A stretch of 64,000 bases of DNA from Roseovarius sp. TE539 (GTDB taxonomy: Bacteria > Pseudomonadota > Alphaproteobacteria > Rhodobacterales > Rhodobacteraceae), in contig NZ_QNGB01000002.1 in assembly GCF_003298505.1 (NCBI RefSeq), positions 1 through 64,000 on the forward strand, read 5' to 3'. Below, in pieces: positions 36,701 through 48,017 of the stretch. The notes under the pieces were generated by a model. That model ran no database searches, was not told the DNA's origin, and worked only from the letters and a program-made list of their open reading frames with translations. Position 1 is the first letter of the stretch; each line of letters begins with the position of its first letter. The translations under genes were made by a program, and so were the position numbers.

Positions 36701-36764
36701 CGAATTTTCCTTTTGCCGGCCCAATGCCATCCCTATGCTGCAAGAAAACCGCAAGGGGTGGACC

Positions 36765-38297
36765 ATGAAAGATATCCTTCACGAACTCGAAAGCCGTCGT
36801 GCCGAGGCCCGTCTTGGCGGTGGCCGGAAACGGATCGACGCACAGCACGAAAAGGGCAAGCTGACCGCCCGCGAACGTATCGAGATCCTTCTGGATGAGG
36901 GCAGTTTCGAAGAGTTCGACATGTTCATGGCCCACCGATGCACCGATTTCGGGATGGAGCAGAATCGCCCCTATGGCGACGGTGTGGTGACCGGTTGGGG
37001 CACTATCAACGGCCGCATGGTCTGTGTGTTCAGTCAGGATTTTACCGTGCTCGGCGGCTCGGTCAGCGCCACGCACGCGCAGAAGATCTGCAAGATCATG
37101 GACATGGCAATGGAGAACGGTGCGCCCGTCATCGGCATCAACGATTCCGGTGGTGCCCGGATTCAGGAGGGCGTCGACAGCCTTGCCGGCTATGGAGAGG
37201 TCTTTCAGCGCAATATCGAGGCGTCGGGCGTCATTCCCCAGATCAGTGTCATCATGGGGCCCTGTGCGGGCGGCGCTGTCTATTCGCCGGCGATGACCGA
37301 CTTCATCTTCATGGTCAAGGACAGCTCCTACATGTTCGTGACCGGGCCCGACGTGGTCAAGACCGTGACGAACGAGCATGTGACCGCCGAGGAGCTGGGC
37401 GGCGCCCTGACCCACACGCGCAAGTCGTCGGTTGCCGACGCTGCCTTCGAAAACGATGTCGAGGCCTTGGCGGAGGTGCGTCGGCTTGTCGATTTCCTGC
37501 CCCTCAACAACCGCGAGAAACCGCCGATGCGCCCGTTCTTCGACACGCCGGGTCGCCGCGAAGGCAGTCTCGACACGCTCATCCCGGATAACCCGAACAC
37601 GCCCTATGACATGAAGGAATTGATCCACAAGGTCGCGGACGAGGGCGATTTCTACGAGATCCAGGCGGAATTCGCCCGCAACATGGTCACCGGTTTCATG
37701 CGACTTGAAGGACAGACCGTCGGCGTCGTGGCCAATCAGCCGATGGTTCTGGCCGGGTGTCTGGATATCGACAGTTCGCGCAAGGCGGCCCGTTTCGTGC
37801 GTTTTTGCGACTGTTTCGAAATTCCGCTGCTGACCTTCGTGGACGTGCCCGGTTTCCTGCCCGGCACCGGTCAGGAACTTGGCGGCGTGATCAAGCATGG
37901 CGCCAAGCTGCTTTATGCCTATGGCGAGGCGACGGTGCCCAAGGTCACCGTGATCACCCGCAAGGCGTATGGCGGCGCCTATGTGGTGATGTCGTCCAAG
38001 CATCTGCGCGGCGATTTCAACTATGCGTGGCCGACCTCGGAAATCGCAGTGATGGGCGCCAAGGGGGCCACCGAGATCATCTACCGGTCCGATCTGGGCG
38101 ACCCCGAGAAGATCGCCGCTCATACCCGGAGTTACGAGGACCGATTTGCCAATCCCTTTGTGGCCGCGGAACGCGGTTTCATCGACGAGGTGATTCAGCC
38201 TCACTCCACCCGCATGCGCGTCAGCCGCGCCTTCGCGGCGCTGCGCAACAAGAAGAAAAGCGCACCGTGGAAGAAACACGACAACATTCCGCTCTGA
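36765..38297 (+). CDS. pccB: Propionyl-CoA carboxylase beta subunit
   Basis: Carboxyltransferase subunit that moves CO2 from biotin to propionyl-CoA to form (S)-methylmalonyl-CoA. The 510-residue crotonase-fold protein shows [40 protein letters not shown] (oxyanion/CoA site), [20 protein letters not shown], and in the second half [14 protein letters not shown] and [20 protein letters not shown]. It ends NIPL as usual. ATG 36765 lies 10 nt after AAGGGG. The promoter carries ScfR sites. The alpha subunit gene follows 1.85 kb downstream, with three small genes in between. Confidence 0.97.
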   Translation: MKDILHELESRRAEARLGGGRKRIDAQHEKGKLTARERIEILLDEGSFEEFDMFMAHRCTDFGMEQNRPYGDGVVTGWGTINGRMVCVFSQDFTVLGGSVSATHAQKICKIMDMAMENGAPVIGINDSGGARIQEGVDSLAGYGEVFQRNIEASGVIPQISVIMGPCAGGAVYSPAMTDFIFMVKDSSYMFVTGPDVVKTVTNEHVTAEELGGALTHTRKSSVADAAFENDVEALAEVRRLVDFLPLNNREKPPMRPFFDTPGRREGSLDTLIPDNPNTPYDMKELIHKVADEGDFYEIQAEFARNMVTGFMRLEGQTVGVVANQPMVLAGCLDIDSSRKAARFVRFCDCFEIPLLTFVDVPGFLPGTGQELGGVIKHGAKLLYAYGEATVPKVTVITRKAYGGAYVVMSSKHLRGDFNYAWPTSEIAVMGAKGATEIIYRSDLGDPEKIAAHTRSYEDRFANPFVAAERGFIDEVIQPHSTRMRVSRAFAALRNKKKSAPWKKHDNIPL

Positions 38298-38371
38298 GAA
38301 GAAGCCGTGGATCGCAAAGGCCGCGCCCGCGTGCGGCCGGTGCCGTCCTTTGCCCATCGCGAGGTCCGACA

Positions 38372-38707
38372 ATGCGACGAGATGAATGGCATATCCTGCG
38401 CGACGGTGGCAGCCTGACGATGGCCCGCCACCTGCCAGTGCGTTTCGATGTCGCCGCCCGTACCGTGTTGCCGGGCCGTTCGCGGCTTCGCATGGCGCGG
38501 CAGGTGCGTCAGGATCTCTGGCGCGCCCTGCGGTCGTTGCGCGGGTTCTCTCCCGTGGTGCGTGTCAGTGCCACCCGGGCCGGTCTCGTGGTGACCGCGG
38601 GCGGCCGTGTCGAGGGGCCGCTTGCCCGCAGCGCGGTCGAGGCAAGGATCGACGCCTTGCTGTCCGATCCGGGTTGCCGCACACGTTGGAGCGGATGGGC
38701 CTCATGA
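38372..38707 (+). CDS. Conserved hypothetical protein in the pcc locus
   Basis: I do not recognise a named domain. The 111-residue, Arg-rich protein starts MRRDEWHILRDGG and contains LPVRFDVAARTVLPGRSRLR with MARQVRQDLWRALRSLRGF. A beta-rich second half follows (VVRVSATRAGLVVTAGGRV) with a helix AVEARIDALLSDPGCR. GC-biased codon use and position 75 bp after pccB in the same direction support a real gene co-transcribed with it. A role in PCC assembly or in the surrounding metabolism is possible but unsupported. Confidence 0.7.
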   Translation: MRRDEWHILRDGGSLTMARHLPVRFDVAARTVLPGRSRLRMARQVRQDLWRALRSLRGFSPVVRVSATRAGLVVTAGGRVEGPLARSAVEARIDALLSDPGCRTRWSGWAS

Positions 38708-39113
38708 CCGGTGATCACTTCAGAATCCCTGTTCAATGTCGTCGTCGCGTTCAGACCCCGTGGCGCGGCGCGACAGCGGGCGCAGTTGGCCACCGGGCTG
38801 GCATGTCAGCGCGGCAATGGCCATTGCCGGAGTTTATCCACAGGCCGGATGGTCATTGCATGGCCTCACGCCGTGGTCTGTATATGGGCAGGATTCTGCC
38901 TTTGCCACAATATCTTGCGCAACGAAGCTCAAGTTTCACGACTTCTGAGGCTTTCGAGTCACAGACATTCAAGCGCCGCTCTTGTGGATATCTTTACGGT
39001 CCGATTTCGTCTATTTTTGCGTGTGGTTGTATTCGCGCAACCCTTACCTCGCAAACCGGACGGGCCCGGGATTCCAAGCCGCGCCCGGCCGCCGAAAGTG
39101 ACAGGAGAAACGC
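38708..39113. other. Intergenic region with two DnaA-box-like sites
   Basis: About 400 bp of lower GC than its surroundings with no gene I can support. It holds a perfect DnaA box, TTATCCACA, at 38834-38842 and a near copy (TGTGGATAT, one mismatch to the reverse complement) at 38982-38990. The 3' end presumably carries the promoter of the lipoprotein gene. Two isolated boxes are not enough to call an origin. Confidence 0.45.
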
Positions 39114-39275
39114 ATGTCGAACAGCATCAAGGGCCTTGTTTCATTGGGTCTTGTCGGGCTCGTGGCCGCCTGTGCCCAGCCTGCGGAAGAAGAGTATGTC
39201 GTGGTCGAGCCCGAACCGATCACGGTCGAGCCGGAGCCGACCGGCAAGTACGACGGAAAGTACAGCGGCTCGTAA
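39114..39275 (+). CDS. Small lipoprotein (53 aa) in the pcc locus
   Basis: The predicted product starts MSNSIKGLVSLGLVGLVAAC: a short lipoprotein signal with lipobox LVAAC and Cys20 as the acylated residue. The remaining 33 residues are acidic with a repeat (VEPEPITVEPEPTG) and a C-terminal KYDGKYSG. AGGAGA lies 5 nt before the ATG. Its acidic +2-4 region (AQP) does not settle inner- versus outer-membrane sorting. No function is known to me. It is too small for most gene finders but has a good ribosome-binding site and lipobox. Confidence 0.75.
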   Translation: MSNSIKGLVSLGLVGLVAACAQPAEEEYVVVEPEPITVEPEPTGKYDGKYSGS

Positions 39276-39356
39276 GAACCGCGGAAATATCTGCGCCGGG
39301 CCGGTCCCCGGATTGGTCCGGCGCAGGATTCTCCCCTCTTTCAGGGAGGGGGCGGG

Positions 39357-39716
39357 ATGTTGAAACATCGCGGTTTTCCGGGCCGTCTGCCCGGGACGGA
39401 CTACCAGTTCACGATACGCCGCGCCAATCCCAAGGGCGCAACCCCGCTCACCCGGCGCGAACGCTACCGCGATCGCCGCCCCGCGGACCGGCGCGCCGAC
39501 ACGGCGTTCGTGGCGGCACTTTGGGCCCATTTCGGCAGTCAGCCCTTTGATCGCGGAAATCTCGATGCCGGTCGGCTCAGCTGGCTTTTTGGCCGAGAGG
39601 TTCTTCCGGCGGAAGACCCCTTCGATCCCGAGAGCTACGAGGCGCTCCTGGTGCTGGATGAAGCCGCGGCGCGCGCTGCGTTCCCGGACGCGTTCGTCCG
39701 GGAGGAACAACCGTGA
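39357..39716 (+). CDS. Conserved hypothetical protein in the pcc locus
   Basis: The 119-residue soluble protein starts MLKHRGFPGRLPGTDYQFTI, has a very basic middle (TRRERYRDRRPADRRAD) and a hydrophobic-helical C-terminal half (LSWLFGREVLPAEDPFDPES, ALLVLDEAAARAAF). No family is recognised. GGAGGGGGCGGG precedes ATG 39357, a strong ribosome-binding site. It follows the lipoprotein gene by 81 bp and is followed by a clear intrinsic terminator, so it probably ends a transcript that starts at or upstream of the lipoprotein gene. Confidence 0.7.
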   Translation: MLKHRGFPGRLPGTDYQFTIRRANPKGATPLTRRERYRDRRPADRRADTAFVAALWAHFGSQPFDRGNLDAGRLSWLFGREVLPAEDPFDPESYEALLVLDEAAARAAFPDAFVREEQP

Positions 39717-40146
39717 TGTGTCGTGATGACATGAAAGCGGGCGTCCTGTCCGCGTGGCCGGCACGATCCCGCGCAATGCCGCCTTTTCTACGCGGAATGC
39801 AGCCGACCGCCGGTCTCGTGGCCGATGACCCTTGGTGGTGCAAGCAATTGCGTGCACCGTTGACATCATCGCCCGGTTTCGTTCCCGATTCTTCCGGGCG
39901 GATGGTCTTCAATGTTACCCTTCCCCTGAAGGGCGGTATCGCAGCTTCCTGTGTGCCGCCCTTTTTTTCGATTGCCGCGTCTTGCCCCTCGTGTTCGTCG
40001 CGGCACGCCTCCCGTCATTCAACAATGCGCTTTCCGCCGACCCGGTGGTCAAGCACAGCCCGGCCCGGCTTTGACACCGCCGCCCGGACGTCACAGCCCG
40101 TGCGCCTTTCCGCGCGCCCAGGAACCGAAAGAAGAAGGGACGACAG
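39717..40146. other. Intergenic region before pccA with terminator
   Basis: A 430-bp stretch with the terminator at 39929-39968 and, after it, about 180 bp that must contain the pccA promoter. TTGACA at 39858-39863 is a possible -35 element, but it precedes the terminator. Frames crossing it are Cys/Pro/Ser-rich and not credible. No TTTGCAAA site was seen here, unlike upstream of pccB. Confidence 0.5.
39929..39968 (+). terminator. Intrinsic terminator downstream of the 119-aa gene
   Basis: Stem AAGGGCGG (39929-39936) / CCGCCCTT (39956-39963) with a 19-nt loop and a seven-T run (39962-39968). It separates the small-gene transcript from pccA. Confidence 0.85.
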
Positions 40147-42147
<2,001 letters not shown>

Positions 42148-42228
42148 GGAGATGCCGGAATTGCCGAATGTCGGGCGACTCTGTTCCGTCGGGCGTAGCC
42201 CTGGCGGCGAGGGAAGGGCAGGGTGCGT

Positions 42229-42678
42229 TCAGCTGTCCCCGCTGCGCCGCTCCTCAACCTCCTGCTGGCGCATCGGCAACTTGTCGATGGTGCGGGAAAT
42301 CTCGCGCACGTCCCAGGGAAGCGGCTTGCGCAGGTATATCGTCCCGTCCTTGCCGATCAGCACCAGCATGAAACCGCGCGGATGCAGACGCTCACGCAGG
42401 GCGCTGTCAGCGTCAGGGTCGGTATCGGTGAGTACGACGACATCGCGATCTTCCAGATCCTCGAGCCGATCCGAGATGTATTCCATCTGCTGCACGTATC
42501 GAGGGTCGGCGGGGCTGTCGGCAAAGACCACAAGCGGGCGTTTTATCCACTTGAATTCGCTCAAATCCGCTGTTTCCCCCGACATGATGATCGAGGGATC
42601 GGCGCTGTCCTCGGTTTCCTGGGCCTTGGCCGGGAAAGCTGCAAGCGCAAGTGCGAAAAGGAAAAAGACAGGTTTCAT
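42229..42678 (-). CDS. DUF4174-domain periplasmic protein
   Basis: The 149-residue exported protein has a signal peptide (FFLFALALAAFPAKAQ), then an alpha/beta thioredoxin-like domain: KWIKRPLVVFADSPADPRYV, DVVVLTDTDPDADSALRERL, and FMLVLIGKDGTIYLRKPLPW, the DUF4174 pattern of a peroxiredoxin-like fold without the catalytic Cys pair. AGGAGGGC precedes ATG 42678. It is convergent with pccA and divergent from the sulfotransferase-like gene. Such proteins are common in Rhodobacterales genomes beside pccA or mcm; the function is unknown. Confidence 0.8.
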   Translation of the reverse strand: MKPVFFLFALALAAFPAKAQETEDSADPSIIMSGETADLSEFKWIKRPLVVFADSPADPRYVQQMEYISDRLEDLEDRDVVVLTDTDPDADSALRERLHPRGFMLVLIGKDGTIYLRKPLPWDVREISRTIDKLPMRQQEVEERRSGDS

Positions 42679-42855
42679 GTGCCCTCCTGATGAGCAAGAT
42701 ATAGTGGTGTTGGCCCCGATTGCGAAGGCAAATCCGAGTGAGAACCGCGAAAACTTGCCTGTTAATCCGCTCTTGGCAAACGGGAATGCAGAATGCCGCC
42801 CCTGACCTTTCTTGAACCGCTCGCCGCGGTTCTGCGGCATGAGGCGCATAAAGCC

Positions 42856-43791
42856 ATGGACATCATCCTTCATCTCGGGGCGCACAGGACGGCCACGACC
42901 AGTTTTCAGCATTTGATACGAGAAAACCAGGCGCGGTTCGAGGCCGAGGGCCTTGGCTTCTGGGGGCCGCGCCGGACGCGGAACGGGCTGCTTACCGGGG
43001 TCATTCCGGTGCCGGGGCCGCAAAGCCGGGATGCGCAACTGCAGCGCGCCGCGGGACGCATTTCGCTGGCGGTCGAACAGGCCGCCCGGCTGGGGCTGCG
43101 TCAGATCCTTGTCAGTGACGAGAACATGATCGGCACGCCGCGGCGCACCCTGCGTGATGGATCGCTTTATCCGGACATCGGGGAGCGTATGGCGCGTTTC
43201 GCAAGGGCGTTCGGCGGCCGTATCGCCCGGGTATCGCTTTCGATCCGCGGCCAGGACAGCCTGTGGCCGTCGCTGATGGCCTTTTCGGTGGCGCGCGGCG
43301 CGCGCATTCCAGATGATTGCAGGCTTCGCCGGATAGCGGATTCGCGGCGGGGCTGGCGTGATGTCATCACCGATCTTGCCTGCGCGCTTCCCGATACGCC
43401 CATCCAGATATTCCCGCATGAAATCCATGCAGGCACACCCGAGCGCAGGCTCGCTCTGATGACGGGGCGCGAGCGTCTGCCGGCGTGTCCTCCCCCGGAA
43501 TGGCTCAACCGCACCCCGGACCTGTGGGAGTTGCGCCACCGGGTGGCCGAACGCGGTGGCGACCCCGAAGCGTTGCCGCCCGGCCCCGGCCGGTGGCAGC
43601 CCTTCGGGCAGGCGCAATGCGCCGCGCTTGGCGAATTGTATGGGGACGATCTTTTCTGGCTACGTTCCGGTGCGGACGGGCTGGCCGAACTGACAGAGGA
43701 AACCGACCGGAAAAGTGCGCTCGGAAAGGCGCCGGCCGGTCAGATGAGAAGAGGACGACCAAATGGCTTCGAAGAAAGACGATTGGCGTGA
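42856..43791 (+). CDS. Sulfotransferase-like protein
   Basis: The 311-residue protein begins [20 protein letters not shown], which is the 5'-PAPS phosphate-binding loop of sulfotransferases (G-x-H-R-T-A-T-T-S), followed by [13 protein letters not shown] region [20 protein letters not shown] and [20 protein letters not shown], the 3'-phosphate-binding arrangement of bacterial sulfotransferase-family proteins. The acceptor is unknown. In-frame ATG 42793 would add 21 residues ahead of the loop; the later start puts the P-loop at the N-terminus as in homologues. Its 3' end overlaps the mutase gene by 29 bp, so the two are transcriptionally linked. Confidence 0.7.
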   Translation: MDIILHLGAHRTATTSFQHLIRENQARFEAEGLGFWGPRRTRNGLLTGVIPVPGPQSRDAQLQRAAGRISLAVEQAARLGLRQILVSDENMIGTPRRTLRDGSLYPDIGERMARFARAFGGRIARVSLSIRGQDSLWPSLMAFSVARGARIPDDCRLRRIADSRRGWRDVITDLACALPDTPIQIFPHEIHAGTPERRLALMTGRERLPACPPPEWLNRTPDLWELRHRVAERGGDPEALPPGPGRWQPFGQAQCAALGELYGDDLFWLRSGADGLAELTEETDRKSALGKAPAGQMRRGRPNGFEERRLA

Positions 43792-45892
43792 TATTGCCGA
43801 AAAGGAATTGCGTGGCCGGCCGCTGGAGGATCTGACCTGGAAGACGCTGGAAGGCATAGATGTCCGCCCGCTCTACACCGAAGAGGATGTGGCCGGGCTC
43901 GACCATCTCGGCAGCATTCCGGGTGACCAGCCCTTCACGCGCGGGGTCAAGGCGACGATGTATGCCGGCCGCCCCTGGACGATCCGGCAATATGCCGGGT
44001 TCTCGACGGCGGAGGAATCGAATGCCTTCTACCGTCAGGCCCTCGCGAACGGGCAGCAGGGCGTCAGCGTGGCCTTCGATCTGGCCACCCATCGCGGCTA
44101 CGACAGCGATCACCCCCGCGTCGAGGGGGATGTCGGCAAGGCCGGCGTGGCGATAGATTCGGTCGAGGACATGAAAGTGCTCTTTGACGGTATCCCGCTG
44201 GAGAAGGTCAGCGTTTCCATGACGATGAACGGTGCCGTGATTCCCGTGCTTGCCAGTTTCATCGTCGCTGGCGAGGAACAGGGCGTCTCGCGGGCTGATC
44301 TATCCGGGACCATCCAGAACGACATCCTCAAGGAATTCATGGTGCGCAACACCTACATCTACCCGCCCGAGCCCAGCATGCGCATCGTGAGCGACATCAT
44401 CGAATACACCAGCACCGAGATGCCGCGCTTCAACTCGATCTCGATTTCCGGCTACCACATGCAGGAGGCCGGGGCGAATCTTGTGCAGGAATTGGCCTAT
44501 ACCCTTGCCGACGGCCGCGAATACGTGCGCGCCGCGATCGAGGCCGGCATGGACGTGGACAAGTTTGCCGGCAGGCTCTCGTTCTTCTTTGCCATCGGCA
44601 TGAATTTCTTCATGGAGGCGGCCAAGTTGCGGGCCGCGCGGCTTTTGTGGCACCGGATCATGACCGGGTTCGGCGCGCAGGAGGACCGGTCGAAGATGCT
44701 CCGCACCCATTGCCAGACAAGCGGTGTCAGCCTGCAGGAACAGGATCCCTACAACAATGTGGTGCGTACCGCCTATGAGGCGATGAGCGCGGTTCTGGGC
44801 GGCACCCAGTCCCTTCATACCAACGCGCTCGATGAGGCGATGGCCCTGCCCACCGATTTCAGCGCCCGCATCGCGCGGCATACACAGCTGATCCTGCAGG
44901 AGGAAACCGGTGTGACCAACGTGGTCGATCCGCTGGCGGGCAGTTATTATGTCGAAAGCCTGACCCACGAACTGGCCGAGAAAGCCTGGGAGCTGATCGA
45001 GGAGGTCGAGGGGATGGGCGGCATGACCAAGGCGGTGGCCTCCGGCATGCCGAAGCTCAGGATCGAGGAAACAGCCGCGACCCGGCAGGCGATGATCGAC
45101 CGCGGCGACGAAGTGATCGTCGGGGTCAACAAGTATCGCCGCGACGAGGAAGACCCGATCGACATCCGCGATATCGACAACACCAAGGTGCGTGAAGGCC
45201 AGGTCGCGGCGCTCCAGCGGATCCGCGCGAACCGTGACCAGGCCGCCTGCGACGCGGCTCTGGACAACCTCGCGTCCTGCGCCGCCGGGGGCGGGAACCT
45301 TCTGGAAGCGGCCGTCGAGGCCGCCCGTCATCGTGCCACCGTGGGAGAGATCAGCATGGCCATGGAAAAGGTGTTCGGCCGCCACCGCGCCGAGGTCAAG
45401 ACGCTCGCCGGGGTTTACGGCGCCGCCTACGAAGGGGACGAGGGCTTCGCCGCGATCCAGAAATCGGTGGAGGAGTTCGCCGAGTCCGAAGGCCGCCGCC
45501 CGCGGATGCTGGTGGTCAAGATGGGCCAGGACGGGCATGACCGCGGCGCCAAGGTGATTGCCACGGCCTTTGCGGATATCGGTTTTGACGTGGATGTCGG
45601 CCCGCTGTTCCAGACTCCGGACGAGGCCGCGCAGGATGCGGTTGACAATGACGTGCATGTCATCGGGATCTCCAGCCAGGCGGCCGGTCACAAGACGCTT
45701 GCGCCGAAGTTGATCGAGGCCCTGAAGCAGAAGGACGCCGAGGATATCATCGTGATCTGCGGCGGCGTCATCCCGCAACAGGACTACGAGTTCCTGAAGA
45801 AAGCCGGTGTGAAGGCGATCTTCGGCCCCGGCACCAACATACCGGAGGCCGCGCAGGACATCCTGCGGCTGATCGGCGACGCGCGCGGCTGA
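43763..45892 (+). CDS. scpA: Methylmalonyl-CoA mutase
   Basis: Adenosylcobalamin enzyme (also called mcm) converting (R)-methylmalonyl-CoA to succinyl-CoA. The single-chain 709-residue protein has the CoA-binding barrel ([60 protein letters not shown]) and the C-terminal B12 domain with DGHDRG, cobalt-ligand His near residue 592, plus the [12 protein letters not shown] and [18 protein letters not shown] segments. AGAGGA precedes ATG 43763. With pccBA it completes propionyl-CoA assimilation except for the epimerase, which is not in the window. Confidence 0.97.
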   Translation: MASKKDDWRDIAEKELRGRPLEDLTWKTLEGIDVRPLYTEEDVAGLDHLGSIPGDQPFTRGVKATMYAGRPWTIRQYAGFSTAEESNAFYRQALANGQQGVSVAFDLATHRGYDSDHPRVEGDVGKAGVAIDSVEDMKVLFDGIPLEKVSVSMTMNGAVIPVLASFIVAGEEQGVSRADLSGTIQNDILKEFMVRNTYIYPPEPSMRIVSDIIEYTSTEMPRFNSISISGYHMQEAGANLVQELAYTLADGREYVRAAIEAGMDVDKFAGRLSFFFAIGMNFFMEAAKLRAARLLWHRIMTGFGAQEDRSKMLRTHCQTSGVSLQEQDPYNNVVRTAYEAMSAVLGGTQSLHTNALDEAMALPTDFSARIARHTQLILQEETGVTNVVDPLAGSYYVESLTHELAEKAWELIEEVEGMGGMTKAVASGMPKLRIEETAATRQAMIDRGDEVIVGVNKYRRDEEDPIDIRDIDNTKVREGQVAALQRIRANRDQAACDAALDNLASCAAGGGNLLEAAVEAARHRATVGEISMAMEKVFGRHRAEVKTLAGVYGAAYEGDEGFAAIQKSVEEFAESEGRRPRMLVVKMGQDGHDRGAKVIATAFADIGFDVDVGPLFQTPDEAAQDAVDNDVHVIGISSQAAGHKTLAPKLIEALKQKDAEDIIVICGGVIPQQDYEFLKKAGVKAIFGPGTNIPEAAQDILRLIGDARG

Positions 45893-45978
45893 ACCGGCCG
45901 CGGGCCGTCGTGGCCTGTTGACAGGTTCGGTGTCCTGCCCCGAAAGTCGCACCACCGCGGTGGTCGAAAGGCAGGTGC

Positions 45979-46485
45979 ATGGGCAGGAACGCAGCAATCA
46001 CGGTCGCAATGGCCGGGGGCCTGGTCTGGTCGGTGGCCCTGCTCTGGAGTGCGGCGCGCTTTGTCGAGATCCCGGTCTTCACCCTGATGCCGACGATCAT
46101 GACCGCGTTTCTGACTCCGGGGCTTGTGATGGCGGCCATGATCGGGTGGATCGCGCGGCGCCGGTTCGGTGACGACAAGATCATCGGGGCGCAGTCGCCA
46201 TCCGGAAACGCCGGGATTGACCGCCGGATCCTGTCGACCGCGACAGAGCAGTTGGTGCTCGCCTTGTGCATCTGGCCCGGTGCGGCGGTGATACTGGGCG
46301 GTGCCGGCCCCGGGGTCATCGTCATGCTCGGGCTCGGCCTGGCCTTGGCGCTGATTGTCTTCTGGATCGGGTGCCGCATCTCGGTTCCGCTGCGCGTCTT
46401 CGGACTGGTCGCCAGCTTCTGTCCCACCGTGCTGGTGGCCCTGTGGGCCATGTTGTCGCTGTCGGGCCTGTTTCCGGGGCGATGA
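45979..46485 (+). CDS. MAPEG-like four-TM membrane protein
   Basis: The 168-residue protein has four hydrophobic segments: VAMAGGLVWSVALLWSAARF, VFTLMPTIMTAFLTPGLVMA, a third starting LVLALCIWPGAAVILGGAG, and VFGLVASFCPTVLVALWAML. The cytoplasmic loop ends IDRRILSTATEQLVLAL, resembling the R-x-x-x-N-T-x-E-Q motif of the MAPEG family (glutathione-linked or unknown functions), though Asn is replaced by Ser. It sits 98 bp before tupB, same strand, but without overlap. Assignment is moderate; it could simply be an uncharacterised membrane protein. Confidence 0.55.
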   Translation: MGRNAAITVAMAGGLVWSVALLWSAARFVEIPVFTLMPTIMTAFLTPGLVMAAMIGWIARRRFGDDKIIGAQSPSGNAGIDRRILSTATEQLVLALCIWPGAAVILGGAGPGVIVMLGLGLALALIVFWIGCRISVPLRVFGLVASFCPTVLVALWAMLSLSGLFPGR

Positions 46486-46583
46486 AACACTGTCGCAGTT
46501 GCTTGTTCCACCGGATCGAAAGCTGTGATTAAGAAGGGCCATGGCCGGCACGGGGTACGGCGAAGTGACAGCGGGTGCGGGCG

Positions 46584-47288
46584 ATGTCCGAGATCGGTGA
46601 AGGTTTCCTGCATGCGTTCCGGCTCATTGTCGGGCTGGATCCCGAATTGGTGGAAATCGCCCTGAGGTCGCTTTTCGTCACGCTGACGGCCCTTTTGATC
46701 GCGTCTGTGATCGCCTTGCCGATGGCCGCGCTCCTGGCGGTGCGCCGGTTTCCGTTCCGCCGGGTGACGATCGCGACATTGAATGCCCTGATGGGGTTGC
46801 CGCCCGTGGTGGTCGGCCTGCTGGTCTATATCCTGCTGTCGCGGGGCGGACCGCTCGGGGTTCTTGGGCTGCTCTTCACGCCGGCGGGAATGATCATCGC
46901 GCAGGTGATCATCATCGTGCCTTTGGTGGCCTCCATCGCGCACCAGTCCCTTCGCGATCTCTGGGCCGAGTATCACGACCTGCTCATTTCCATGAACACC
47001 ACGCAGGGGCAGCGCATCGCGACCCTTCTCTGGGATGGGCGGCGGGCGCTGCTGACCGCCTCGCTGGCCGGCTTCGGGCGCGGCATCGGCGAGGTCGGGG
47101 CGATCATGATCGTCGGTGGCAACATAGATCATGTCACCCGGGTGCTGACCACGGCGATCGCGCTGGAAACCGGCAAGGGCAATCTGGCGCTGGCTCTCGG
47201 GCTGGGCTTCGTGCTGATCGCGCTGGCGATCTCGGTCAACCTCGCGATCCACTGGCTGAGCCGCACAGAGCGCGGAGGCCGGTGGTGA
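46584..47288 (+). CDS. tupB: Tungstate ABC transporter permease TupB
   Basis: Inner-membrane permease, 234 aa, five to six spans. IALRSLFVTLTALLIASVIA, LMGLPPVVVGLLVYILLSRG and the coupling region STTQ-like SMNTTQGQRIATLLWDGRRA with GFGRGIGEVGAIMIVGGNID are typical of TupB, the homologue of ModB with tungstate-specific partners. GTG 46575 would add three residues (MRA); ATG 46584 is preferred. tupC starts before its stop (GTG at 47282 overlaps the TGA by 7 bp). Confidence 0.85.
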   Translation: MSEIGEGFLHAFRLIVGLDPELVEIALRSLFVTLTALLIASVIALPMAALLAVRRFPFRRVTIATLNALMGLPPVVVGLLVYILLSRGGPLGVLGLLFTPAGMIIAQVIIIVPLVASIAHQSLRDLWAEYHDLLISMNTTQGQRIATLLWDGRRALLTASLAGFGRGIGEVGAIMIVGGNIDHVTRVLTTAIALETGKGNLALALGLGFVLIALAISVNLAIHWLSRTERGGRW

Positions 47289-47998
47289 GTGTCCTGCTGC
47301 CACTGGAGGTACGCGGCGCGATGGTGCGCCACCGCGGCAAGGTCCTCATCGGCCCGGTGGACCTGACGCTTGCCGGCGACGGTCTGAGCATCGTCATCGG
47401 GCCCAATGGCGCCGGCAAGACCAGCCTTCTCAAGATGCTGCACGGCATTCAGCGGCTGAGCCGGGGCGAGCTGAGCTGGGCCTGCGGGCTGGAGGAGGCC
47501 CGGCGCCGGCAGGCCTTCGTCTTCCAGACGCCGGTGATGCTGCGGCGCACGGTTCTTGAAAACCTGATCTACCCGTTGCGGATCGCCGGTATGACGCGGG
47601 CCCAGGCGCGGCCACCTGCGCATGACTGGTGCGCACGGATCGGCCTGGAGGCCGCGGCGACACGGCCGGCGACAATGCTATCCGGGGGCGAACGGCAGAA
47701 ACTGGCCCTGGCCCGAGCCCTCATTGCCGGGCCGGACCTGCTTTTCCTGGATGAACCCTGCGCGTCGCTCGACGGGCGGGCAACGCGCGAGATCGAGGCG
47801 ATCCTCCTCGCCGCGGCGGCAAAGGGCACACGTATCGTCATGTCCACGCATGACATGGGGCAGGCGCGCCGGCTGGCCGACGAGGTTCTTTTCATCCTGA
47901 ACGGGCAGGTGCACGAACGTGTCGGCGCAGAAGGCTTTTTTGCCGGTCCCGGAACTGCCGAGGCGCGCGCCTTCCTCAAGGGTGATATCATCGACTGA
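47282..47998 (+). CDS. tupC: Tungstate ABC transporter ATP-binding protein TupC
   Basis: The 238-residue ATPase has Walker A GPNGAGKTS, Q-loop FVFQTPVMLRRTVLENLI, signature MLSGGERQKLALARALI, Walker B LLFLDEPCASLD and the switch His in STHDMGQARRLAD. It lacks the C-terminal Mop domain of ModC, as expected for TupC. Start GTG 47282 or GTG 47285 overlaps the tupB stop. It is followed after 19 bp by the receptor gene. Confidence 0.85.
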   Translation: MVSVLLPLEVRGAMVRHRGKVLIGPVDLTLAGDGLSIVIGPNGAGKTSLLKMLHGIQRLSRGELSWACGLEEARRRQAFVFQTPVMLRRTVLENLIYPLRIAGMTRAQARPPAHDWCARIGLEAAATRPATMLSGGERQKLALARALIAGPDLLFLDEPCASLDGRATREIEAILLAAAAKGTRIVMSTHDMGQARRLADEVLFILNGQVHERVGAEGFFAGPGTAEARAFLKGDIID

Positions 47999-48017
47999 CC
48001 GCAATGGAGGATCTGCA

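Noticed and set aside
38834..38990. Replication origin
   Set aside because: Only two DnaA boxes, no AT-rich unwinding region and no parA, hemE or dnaA neighbours.
45768..47303. 511-codon minus-strand frame opposite the MAPEG-like gene and tupB
   Set aside because: Composition dominated by Arg, Gln and Asp, with no plausible start or domain; the opposite strand is clearly coding.
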